64,000 nucleotides of DNA, from NCBI GenBank assembly GCA_029263315.1, contig JAJCXR010000011.1, forward strand, positions 1-64,000, in the 5' to 3' direction. A program made the translations under genes and the position numbers. The notes below the pieces were generated by a model. It saw only the letters and a list, made by a program, of their open reading frames with translations. It ran no database searches and had not been told where the DNA came from. The DNA comes from Acidobacteriota bacterium. GTDB taxonomy: Bacteria > Acidobacteriota > Thermoanaerobaculia > Multivoradales > J023. Numbering within the stretch: the first letter of the stretch is position 1; each line of letters starts with the position of its first letter. This document shows positions 37,057-44,040 of this stretch, one piece after another.

Positions 37057-37539
37057 TCAATAGAGGCCTTTGCCGGATCGACTCGGAGCGGATTGATGAA
37101 CTCGATGGAGAAGAAGAAATCGGCCCGTCAACCAAGATTTCAAAGAACGGAATTCTAGATTCCAGGGGCGTCGAAAGAGTGGCACCACTTCTTTGTAAGC
37201 ATCGATCCGCCAAGGCTGACTCTTCGGAAACTCAAACACGACTCGGTTCGAACTGATTTGTTCGAGTGCATCGACTATTCCGGATGTGTAGGGAGCCGAC
37301 AGCACGAGGTGATCTTTCGGTTGAAAATGCTTGTCCAGTAGGTGAATATGGAGTGCCTCTTCGAACGGAGAGTCCTCGGTCAAGAAGACGATCGTGCCTG
37401 CGTCAAGCTCAAGAGAACCTTCAAATACACAGCCTTGAAGCACGGGAGTGACGACTCTGCCGTCGAAATGAAGGCGGCAGGAGGGGACTTCACCAGCTTC
37501 CCCCTCCGCCACCGCTTCGAGGTTGAGTTCCTTTGACAT
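37057..37539 (-). CDS. Putative immunity protein for the adjacent glycine-rich toxin
   Basis: 160 aa from ATG 37539 (GAGGAAAA upstream); it overlaps the 3' end of the toxin-like gene by 50 bp. It is small, soluble, acidic and beta-rich (LHFDGRVVTPVLQG, GTIVFLTEDSPFEEALHIHLLDK), with no signal peptide. Place and size fit an immunity protein. The final 40 residues (after KEVVPLF) are Arg/Leu-rich and may be frameshifted. I do not recognise the family. Confidence 0.5.
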   Translation of the reverse strand: MSKELNLEAVAEGEAGEVPSCRLHFDGRVVTPVLQGCVFEGSLELDAGTIVFLTEDSPFEEALHIHLLDKHFQPKDHLVLSAPYTSGIVDALEQISSNRVVFEFPKSQPWRIDAYKEVVPLFRRPWNLEFRSLKSWLTGRFLLLHRVHQSAPSRSGKGLY

Positions 37540-38380
37540 TGCTCTTGTTTTCCTCGTAGACCCATAAGGCACCGAGGGAGCCGAAGATCGAGCCCATCCC
37601 GATGACAACTATTGCACAGATTGGTGCGCCTGGGCCGCAGGCCATGGAAACGGCGAGGCCCGCTACGGCGCCTCCTGCAAGCCCGCCACCGACGGCAACT
37701 CCCTCTTCGATAGAGGCCTCGACTTTGTCCTCGGCAGAAGCGATATTGTAGATTGCCATTCCCGCGCTTAGAAGCCACAAACCCTTGGCAAGGCGTGAGA
37801 GGTTGCGGGACGCCGCGGTAAAGCGTGGCCGATCGCGGCCAGCGGCCTCGATGATCTCCAGGTAGACTTCTTCCTGCTGGGAGACCGTCAAGCCATTGAA
37901 TGATGTTTTGAAGAGCTTGGAGGCATAGTGCTCAGCTAGATCGCCAAATTTGAGGCCCTGGCTTTTGAGTCGTTCCGCCAGGGCTTTGCCTATTGGGCTA
38001 TTTTTCAGACGGGAAGCTTCTAGAATGACGTTTCGTTGTTCGGAAGCGAATCTTGCACCTTGTTCCGGAGTGAGAGTTCCTTGGAAGACACTACTTCGAA
38101 TCTCTGCTGACATCTCCCGTATCGTCGCCACATAGGCTTCCCGAACGGCGGTGTCCTTCGAGAGGCGATAGGCGAAGTTGACCGCTTCGGCTTCCATCAA
38201 CTGGATCGCCGTCTCCAGGTCGGCATAGGTGGACATTGGAGGGCCCGCTTTGGATTGATTGGCGCGACCTCGCAAAAGGATTGACTGTTCGCTGTAGAAT
38301 GTGCTGAACTCACCAGTTGGGCCGGCTGACTGGGGGCGTCGAGCGAAGCACATGTAGTTGTCAGTCACTGTAGAAGTCAC
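37490..38380 (-). CDS. Putative pore-forming T6SS effector with glycine-zipper helices
   Basis: Up to 296 aa from GTG 38380; ATG 38236 (MSTYADLE) is an alternative start. A helical N-terminal domain (about residues 50-190) is followed by an amphipathic AKGLWLLSAGMAIYNIASAEDKV segment and a hydrophobic glycine-zipper hairpin (GGGLAGGAVAGLAVSMACGPGAPICAIVVIG). This ending is common to bacterial toxins that insert in membranes. With the small overlapping gene downstream it looks like an effector-immunity pair. Function is inferred from composition and context, not from a named family. Confidence 0.55.
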   Translation of the reverse strand: MTSTVTDNYMCFARRPQSAGPTGEFSTFYSEQSILLRGRANQSKAGPPMSTYADLETAIQLMEAEAVNFAYRLSKDTAVREAYVATIREMSAEIRSSVFQGTLTPEQGARFASEQRNVILEASRLKNSPIGKALAERLKSQGLKFGDLAEHYASKLFKTSFNGLTVSQQEEVYLEIIEAAGRDRPRFTAASRNLSRLAKGLWLLSAGMAIYNIASAEDKVEASIEEGVAVGGGLAGGAVAGLAVSMACGPGAPICAIVVIGMGSIFGSLGALWVYEENKSNVKGTQPRSGGGGGSW

Positions 38381-38400
38381 TCCAATGTGCCCAAGCGAGA

Positions 38401-39117
38401 TTATGCATCAATAGTTCTAGAGAGATGGGAAGTGATTTGGCCAGAATGATCCCAAAGTAAAAAAATGCCCACAACGAAAAAGGGGTCCTCAGGTAGCTCT
38501 GACTGCAAGAGATGAACTGCTTTGGAGATATCGCTACTGGGTAGACTCGGAGATAAGAGGCCAAAGTCGTTTGTGAAAGTTTTTACTCTACGTAGGACTC
38601 CAGGGTTGGTCAGTGAATGATCAAATCCGGCGAGGGCACTAATGAAATAGAGGGAGGTGATATCGTATCCAATGAGAGGGCATTCTGGTCGTGGAGCATC
38701 AATGGTCTGACGCTCCATTAATACCTCAAAAGTTTCGTCCTCGGGCGGCCTTAGTCCGACGCTACTAAGATCAAACCAAGCGTATGCAAAAGCTGCGTCT
38801 TTTGCTGATTCGTCAAACGGATAGTTGACAAGCATATCAGCGGCACTGTCCCATAGAAAGAACAGGTCGAAACCTGGATTGGAGCCGGAAGGCACAATGA
38901 TCTGATCATGAGGTTCAATTGCCGATTCATTGGCGCGGTCTTCATGCAAGAATATCGATGGATTGATGTACTTGTCAAAGGTCAACCACGGTCCCCCGAG
39001 AGGGGGCTCAGGCTTGAATGGGGCCACACGAGAGTCGAAGTTCGACGCTCCGCAACCTAATCTGCCTGGTTTACGAATATCAAAACCGAAAATTTTGTGC
39101 TTCATATTTTTTCTCAC
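38401..39117 (-). CDS. Putative immunity or accessory protein of the Cys-rich toxin
   Basis: 238 aa from GTG 39117, overlapping the upstream gene's stop by 4 bp (GTGA); ATG 39105 is an alternative start. Soluble, no signal peptide, many aromatics (IGYDITSLYFISALAGFDHS). The strict coupling to the Cys-rich toxin-like gene is typical of effector-immunity pairs. Family not recognised. Confidence 0.5.
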   Translation of the reverse strand: MRKNMKHKIFGFDIRKPGRLGCGASNFDSRVAPFKPEPPLGGPWLTFDKYINPSIFLHEDRANESAIEPHDQIIVPSGSNPGFDLFFLWDSAADMLVNYPFDESAKDAAFAYAWFDLSSVGLRPPEDETFEVLMERQTIDAPRPECPLIGYDITSLYFISALAGFDHSLTNPGVLRRVKTFTNDFGLLSPSLPSSDISKAVHLLQSELPEDPFFVVGIFLLWDHSGQITSHLSRTIDA

Positions 39118-39545
39118 TTCATGGGATAAGGAAGTGAATCGCCTGGCTCCAAACAGACGACATCTGGCCTAGCTTTGTTCCAGAAACACCTGCAATTCGG
39201 ATAAGGCGCCTGGTTGCGCTGAACTAGATGAGCGTGGTCCCCAGGGCAAGGAGCGTGCCTTCTACTTGGCGGGACTCGATCGACTCTCTCGACTCGAATA
39301 GTACCAGCAGGGGGTACGCAAGGCGGACATTCCTCTTCGCTACAGTTGTTCACGCAGACTTTGTCTTTAGCGGTGTCAGCGGTAGAAGAAGAGGCTTCTC
39401 TTTCGCGCTCGTCAAGTGCCTCATCGATCTCTTCTGCTATCTCTTTGGCTGCAAACGCTGAAACCACGATTGCTGTAAGAAATGCTACTGCCTTCCCAGC
39501 CTCGACGGCAGCTGGCCAAAGTAGCGGTGCAGCAATGGCTGGCAT
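39114..39545 (-). CDS. Putative T6SS cargo toxin with Cys-rich C-terminal module
   Basis: 143 aa from ATG 39545 (AAGGAG 7 bp upstream). A hydrophobic N-terminal helix (about residues 8-32) and a Glu-rich helix lead to a compact C-terminal module with CVNNC, CPPC, DRVPPSR, PCPGDHAH, CRCFW and a last Cys. I recall similar CPPC...CPGDHxH...CxCF endings in small proteins of T6SS/Rhs toxin cassettes. The His/Cys set could bind metal or form disulfides. The role is inferred. Confidence 0.5.
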   Translation of the reverse strand: MPAIAAPLLWPAAVEAGKAVAFLTAIVVSAFAAKEIAEEIDEALDEREREASSSTADTAKDKVCVNNCSEEECPPCVPPAGTIRVERVDRVPPSRRHAPCPGDHAHLVQRNQAPYPNCRCFWNKARPDVVCLEPGDSLPYPMK

Positions 39546-39889
39546 TATTCTGCTCCTTGACTGTGACGAAGCCGGACCCATAAGGCCGTCATTTTCTGGT
39601 CCCCTGTTAGCTCGGGTCTCCGAAGAAAGTTATTCACTGGGGGCTGAAGGTCGTAGTCTGGCCTTACAGTCAGGTGTAAGCCGAGAAAACGGCCAAGAGA
39701 TCGTTCGGTTCGAATTCCATATGTGTGAGCTCGTTTGTGCCAAGCGGCCATCCTTTCAAGAGTATCCTCCTCCGAGAGGTTTCGAATCAACTTACAGTGT
39801 CTGTGCTCCAGTCGTTTGTAGAGGTCTCGATGAAAGGCTCGTCGAGATGCTGCCTCAAAGATATTAAGCTGTTCTTCGGCTATCTTCAT
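39545..39889 (-). CDS. Small helical T6SS cassette protein
   Basis: 114 aa. The stop TAA shares its last A with the next ATG (TAATG), so it is translationally coupled to the toxin-like gene. The sequence (EEQLNIFEAASRRAFHRDLY, then AHTYGIRTERSLGRFLGLHL) resembles short helical proteins often found just upstream of T6SS effectors, possibly chaperone-like. Identification is from memory of the pattern. Confidence 0.5.
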   Translation of the reverse strand: MKIAEEQLNIFEAASRRAFHRDLYKRLEHRHCKLIRNLSEEDTLERMAAWHKRAHTYGIRTERSLGRFLGLHLTVRPDYDLQPPVNNFLRRPELTGDQKMTALWVRLRHSQGAE

Positions 39890-39903
39890 GCTGTCCTAGA
39901 TCC

Positions 39904-40281
39904 CTAGTTTACGTCTTCCTCGACTTGTGTGGAACATATTCGGTTTGAGCACTTCCGGATCCATGGTAGATGACGTTCACAGTTTTTTCGAGGTGGCGTT
40001 TCATCTTCCGGGCCATTCTCTTGATCGACCCTAGGCGGGATCAGATTGTCCAACTGTATCAGCGCTTTACTGCTTGCCGTGCCCAGGTCCACCCCCGGTA
40101 TTCCCAGGCTGCTGTGCAGCGCTCTTTCAAAGTCCAGATCCTTGCCGTCATTGTGGCGCCGCCGTTGGTTCGAAGATACGGTGACCGCGACCGTCTCTTC
40201 GGTGGGCTTGAACTCGGCCTCGGTCACCGTCAACGGGGGCATCAGGCCGAGGATTGTCTGGTAGAGAGTCTTGTCGTCCAT
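39904..40281 (-). pseudogene. Possible ISL3-family transposase relic
   Basis: The first 36 residues (DDKTLYQTILGLMPPLTVTE then VAVTVSS) match the usual N-terminus of ISL3 transposases. The zinc-finger cysteines and the WRHLD motif expected next are missing. A later NLIPPRVDQENG...HLPWIRK stretch weakly recalls the P-R-V-x-C-x-x-H-G...P-W region. At 125 residues it is far short of the roughly 400-residue enzyme. No terminal inverted repeats were found. Confidence 0.4.
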
Positions 40282-40502
40282 GGACTTAAGCTACATGGTT
40301 TGGAGGAGGTGGTGCCAAACAAGGTGGAGGCGCTAGATTTCTTTGACATGGCCCCTTACGCCAAAGAACACGCCAGATTTGACATTGACTGTGTGGCGGC
40401 GTGTTTGCGGCAGTGGGTGAGTTCATTCACGTAACTTTCCATCGCGAGTCGACGAGAAGATTCGAGTCTCAAGTATCTGCGAAATGGATCTTTCAGAGAT
40501 AC

Positions 40503-40808
40503 TCACTCTCTGAAATCGTAGCTCTCCCGTTCCCATAGATCTCGGATTATCCGGAATTTCGAATCGCCTTTCTTTTCGAATACCAAACCATAACGCCTTA
40601 CCTCCGACGCGATATCAGCGTCCCGCAATAGAATGAGAGACTCGAAATCAAACGTCCAACGGCCAATTCTATAGGTGTCATCCAGGAACATCGCGCCTCC
40701 TGCTTTTAACTCCTTGATATGGATATGCCAGTTTAGAGTTTGTTCCTCGGCAAGGAATCGAATTGCTTCTGCGCGAACGAATTCCAGTTGCTTCAGCTTT
40801 TCAGTCAT
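40503..40808 (-). CDS. Putative immunity protein of the HEVHH effector
   Basis: 101 aa from ATG 40808; GGAGGA lies 6 bp upstream. Small, soluble, highly charged (EKLKQLEFVRAEAIRFLAEEQ), without a signal peptide. It follows the metallopeptidase-like effector gene by 89 bp. If the effector acts in the periplasm an exported immunity protein would be expected; the lack of a signal here hints at a cytoplasmic target. Family not recognised. Confidence 0.5.
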   Translation of the reverse strand: MTEKLKQLEFVRAEAIRFLAEEQTLNWHIHIKELKAGGAMFLDDTYRIGRWTFDFESLILLRDADIASEVRRYGLVFEKKGDSKFRIIRDLWERESYDFRE

Positions 40809-40897
40809 GCTTCCTCCTCTACCACACGGCGGCTGAGTAGGGGCCCAGTTTACTCCTATGAGACAGATCAGACCCATTATCTTGATGCACTGTGTCA

Positions 40898-41701
40898 TCA
40901 CGGGCACTGCAGTCTGCCAGGAGGGGCTCGGCGTTCGCAAAGCTCTTGTGGAGGAATATATTGATAGTTGTCCCCGCGCTGTGCCGGTCTTTGAGTTCCG
41001 TCTTCCAGTATCACTGTCGCTCCTTCGTCTACTCGTCCGACAATCCGTTGCGTTGTATCCGAATAGCCGTAAGATTGATCCACATGTGCCTCGATCGCTG
41101 TTCGATTCGGAATTTCCGTGCTCCCCACCGTCGTGCGAAACCTACCGTTGCCTGGAATGCCACGACTGATCAGCCACTGCTCTGTTTGTAGATAGGCATC
41201 GATTTCTTTATAACGAGATGACATGCTGTCGGGTTGCCGAGTGTGGTGGACTTCGTGGTAAATGGTATTCTTGGTCACGGAGCAGGCCTGGCCGCGGTTT
41301 ACCCAAATCGTACTTCCTCGAGCTGAGCCGAGAGATGTTGCTCTTCTTGTTGTTTCCCAGGAGGAACCGTTGAAGGTCTGCAACTCGATGACCTTTGGGT
41401 TTCTTGTATAGAGGGTCAAGTCCCGATCAGCGGCTTCCACGATGTCAGGATCCGTGGCGCAAAGTTCGAGGATACAGTTAAAGAAATCTTCATCCTGATG
41501 GGCCAAAAGCGGGTCTGCGCAAGGATCCAGCGGAGTGGGGGTGTCTATAACCTGATCGCGAACTTCGGTGCCAACCTGAGGCGTGGTGCTTCCCGACGCC
41601 GCAACACCCGTAGGAACGGCTTTTGCCTCTCCAACCGCAGCGACTCCGCCCTTCCCCAGTTGACCCGGCGGAACCGGCTCTCCCATCTTGATAAAGGGCA
41701 C
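40898..41701 (-). CDS. Putative zinc metallopeptidase effector of the T6SS
   Basis: 267 aa. The motif TIYHEVHH (His149, Glu150, His153) is a zincin HExxH, followed 13 residues later by YKEIDAY (Glu166), a fitting third ligand. The first 60 residues are flexible Pro/Gly/Thr-rich. The gene lies 24 bp after PAAR and before a small charged gene, the standard place for a spike-loaded effector with immunity. Substrate unknown; it could cut a host or competitor protein or peptidoglycan stem peptides. The Cys in GQACSVTKN and others may form disulfides. Confidence 0.72.
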   Translation of the reverse strand: MPFIKMGEPVPPGQLGKGGVAAVGEAKAVPTGVAASGSTTPQVGTEVRDQVIDTPTPLDPCADPLLAHQDEDFFNCILELCATDPDIVEAADRDLTLYTRNPKVIELQTFNGSSWETTRRATSLGSARGSTIWVNRGQACSVTKNTIYHEVHHTRQPDSMSSRYKEIDAYLQTEQWLISRGIPGNGRFRTTVGSTEIPNRTAIEAHVDQSYGYSDTTQRIVGRVDEGATVILEDGTQRPAQRGDNYQYIPPQELCERRAPPGRLQCP

Positions 41702-41725
41702 ACCTGCCCTTTTCGCATCGCGCAG

Positions 41726-42100
41726 TCACGTATCCGGGGCAGGACAATCCGCACCGAGCAGCATCGGCCCAGCAGCCCCTCCGACACCACCACCCCTGGC
41801 CCCCGCATTGCCGATCAAAACCGTAAAACATCCAAACACAATCCGCCCACCATGCACCGTCATATCCCCCATGCGCGCCGCGGGACGCCCGCCGATGAGC
41901 ACTGTCGGCGCTCCGGGCGGTGCGATGGTATCTGGCGGACCAACGCAGACGGCCATATCGCCGACGCGGGCGGCGGGCAGATTGCCGACCAGCACGGTGA
42001 TGGCACAGGGGGCGATGATGGGACCGCCAACATGGGGCACGACGCCGGTCACCATCGGACAGACGTGCATGTCGGTGAGTCGTGCGGCGGGTCTTCCCAT
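41726..42100 (-). CDS. PAAR-domain spike-tip protein
   Basis: 124 aa. Repeated PAAR signatures (MGRPAARLTDMHVC, GNLPAARVGDMAVC, GGRPAARMGDMTVHGG) give the conical zinc-binding tip that sits on VgrG. It has no C-terminal toxin domain; the cargo is encoded separately 24 bp downstream. It lies between the DUF4123 adaptor gene and the effector, the classic loading order. Confidence 0.95.
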   Translation of the reverse strand: MGRPAARLTDMHVCPMVTGVVPHVGGPIIAPCAITVLVGNLPAARVGDMAVCVGPPDTIAPPGAPTVLIGGRPAARMGDMTVHGGRIVFGCFTVLIGNAGARGGGVGGAAGPMLLGADCPAPDT

Positions 42101-42127
42101 GGGACGCTACAAGCTTCGTCGGGTCGC

Positions 42128-42697
42128 TCAGGCGACGGTCAGAAGCTGCACCTCCTTGGTGTCTGGGTTCTTTTGGGCCGGTACGGCGAAGGCGTCGATA
42201 GGGCCATAGAAATCTTTGAGTTGCGCATTGTCGCATGTTGGCAGGAAGGTCTCGAGAACCCGAGGATCGTAGTAGCGGAAATAGACCGGGCCTTCGCCCT
42301 CGAGCTCGACGGTGAGGAATTTGCGGAAGTGACGGCGCATCGTCTTGAGATCGGACTGGGCGACGGCGAAGATGCCCCAGAAGCGCTGCCACATGACCTC
42401 GCCGAGCCAGTCGACATCGTCGGACTGGAGGTGTGCCAGGTACGGTGCCACGGCGAGAAGGTCGGCATCGTCGGTGCCGCGGTAGAGGCACTTGGCGCGG
42501 GCACCCAGCTCTTCGACCTTGCCGGGAATCTCCGGCTCGTCGCAGGCATCGAGGATGGCCCAGAGCTTGCCGTCCTGGGCAAACTTGCCGAGGGTTTCCA
42601 GGGGGAGGGGGCGCGACAGGATAAGCCCCTTCGTTTCGGGCCCCACGTGTGCAGGCTTCGGCTCCTTGGGCTTGATGGGAGCAGGCCACCGACTCAT
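42128..42697 (-). CDS. DUF4123 effector adaptor/chaperone (TEC/Tap type)
   Basis: 189 aa. The C-terminal half has the DUF4123 signature: RHFRKFLTVELEGEGPVYFRYYDPRVLETFLP followed by FYGPIDAFAVP. An N-terminal extension (about 45 residues) is Pro/Lys-rich. DUF4123 proteins bind a VgrG and deliver a particular effector or PAAR protein to it. The ATG overlaps the stop of the preceding gene by 4 bp, and PAAR follows after 27 bp. Confidence 0.93.
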   Translation of the reverse strand: MSRWPAPIKPKEPKPAHVGPETKGLILSRPLPLETLGKFAQDGKLWAILDACDEPEIPGKVEELGARAKCLYRGTDDADLLAVAPYLAHLQSDDVDWLGEVMWQRFWGIFAVAQSDLKTMRRHFRKFLTVELEGEGPVYFRYYDPRVLETFLPTCDNAQLKDFYGPIDAFAVPAQKNPDTKEVQLLTVA

Positions 42698-44040
42698 GAC
42701 GGCAACTCCAAGGTGGATGGGATCGGGGCGAAGCGACGATCCGCCAATTGGGCGTCACGGGCCAGGAGCACAGCGCTGTAAAGGGTCTCCTTTTTGGTAC
42801 ACCAGAATGAACGCAGGCTGAGCGGCTCGCCGGTTGGGGCGGTGCCATCGACCTTGTAACGTAGGGCATCGGCGCCTTGCCACTTTTCGCTTAGCTCTTC
42901 TTCCTCGAAGGGGACGTCGGGATCGATACTGGTGCGGTGGGATTCGAGGATCGAAGATTTGAGATCGACCAGCGGGGCCCGGCTGGTGTCCTGATTGGTT
43001 TGCAGAATCAGCTCCTCTTCTAGATTGAAATAGACGCCAGGCCCCTCTGGCCGCCAACCACCTTGCATGCGCAAGGGCAACCAGGGCTCCGCAAGTACGA
43101 TCTCCCACTCCGCAGGCGGCAGAAACTCGGCTTCGAGGATCAGCGAGGTCAAGACAGGACGGCACTCCGCGACTAGGGCTTCACGGCTCCTCAGGGTCCA
43201 CAGCAGCATCTGCTCGCCTTCTACCGCCACTTCGAGAATGCGTTCGACGGCTGCCGTCTTCCAGCGGCGTACCTCGCCCCGTTCTTCGTAGAGAATCGCT
43301 GCGAAGGCCGAGCCGTTCTCAAGCTCGCCACGCTCCGAACCGAAGAGCAGGCTTTGGGTATTCTGCAGGGTGATCATCTTGTCCGCCAACCACTGGGCCG
43401 AATCGGGATCGACGCCGACGGGCCGTTGCAGTCGGATTTCGGCCCCGGACCGTCGGTACACCGCCTGGCCATCCTCGGGCTGCAACTCCCAGCCATCGAG
43501 GCTCGGCAACGAGACGCAACAACGGGGAAATTTCTGACGCACCTCGCTGCTGGGTACCTTGGTATGACCTTCCATGATCGATAGGGGCTGAGCCCGGCTC
43601 AAGAAATCACCGCCCCGCAGCTCCAGGGTGTTGGCGATGTCGTTCAGCAGCTTCGTCTTTTGCGGTGTCTCCTTGTCCGGCTGGGTCAGCAACATCTCGA
43701 CTTGGAGGGGCCCGAGGGTGGCGAAGATCTTACGGCTGAGGATCGGCTCGTGATCCTCGTCCAAGTGGCGATAGGTCAAGGTGTAGGCGTCGCCGGGGCT
43801 CCGGGTGAAGCGATGCGGGCCTTGATGAAGGAGCTCGAATCCCTTGTTCAGATGGGGCAAGGCTTGCAGCTCGTTTTCGGCACAGTGCTGCGCTGCCATC
43901 GGGCGCTCCAGCCACTGCTCGAAGGCTTGCACCGACATGCCTTCCCCTTCTTGGCCCGGCTCGGTGAAGCCGAAGGGCGGCTGCGGCTCCCAGTCGTCAG
44001 GGACGCCGTAGGTGCAATAGCGTGATGCGTAGCGCTTCAA
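42694..44040 (-). CDS. EagR/DcrB-like (DUF1795-type) protein between vgrG and DUF4123
   Basis: 448 aa, overlapping the vgrG stop and the DUF4123 start by 4 bp each. Two similar halves can be seen: each has a beta-strand opening (YCTYGVPDDWEPQPP and SLPSLDGWELQPEDG) and a closing L-x-Y/R...F motif (LTYRHLDEDHEP and LRYKVDGTAPTG). This resembles tandem DUF1795/DcrB folds, used by Eag chaperones to hold hydrophobic effector segments. Assignment rests on pattern and context, not on a clear signature; it could be another spike-associated family. Confidence 0.5.
   Translation of the reverse strand: MKRYASRYCTYGVPDDWEPQPPFGFTEPGQEGEGMSVQAFEQWLERPMAAQHCAENELQALPHLNKGFELLHQGPHRFTRSPGDAYTLTYRHLDEDHEPILSRKIFATLGPLQVEMLLTQPDKETPQKTKLLNDIANTLELRGGDFLSRAQPLSIMEGHTKVPSSEVRQKFPRCCVSLPSLDGWELQPEDGQAVYRRSGAEIRLQRPVGVDPDSAQWLADKMITLQNTQSLLFGSERGELENGSAFAAILYEERGEVRRWKTAAVERILEVAVEGEQMLLWTLRSREALVAECRPVLTSLILEAEFLPPAEWEIVLAEPWLPLRMQGGWRPEGPGVYFNLEEELILQTNQDTSRAPLVDLKSSILESHRTSIDPDVPFEEEELSEKWQGADALRYKVDGTAPTGEPLSLRSFWCTKKETLYSAVLLARDAQLADRRFAPIPSTLELPS

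Noticed and set aside
41490-42869. 459-codon minus-strand frame across PAAR and the DUF4123 gene
   Set aside because: Arg/Ser/Pro-rich frame shadow; the PAAR and DUF4123 frames carry real domain motifs.
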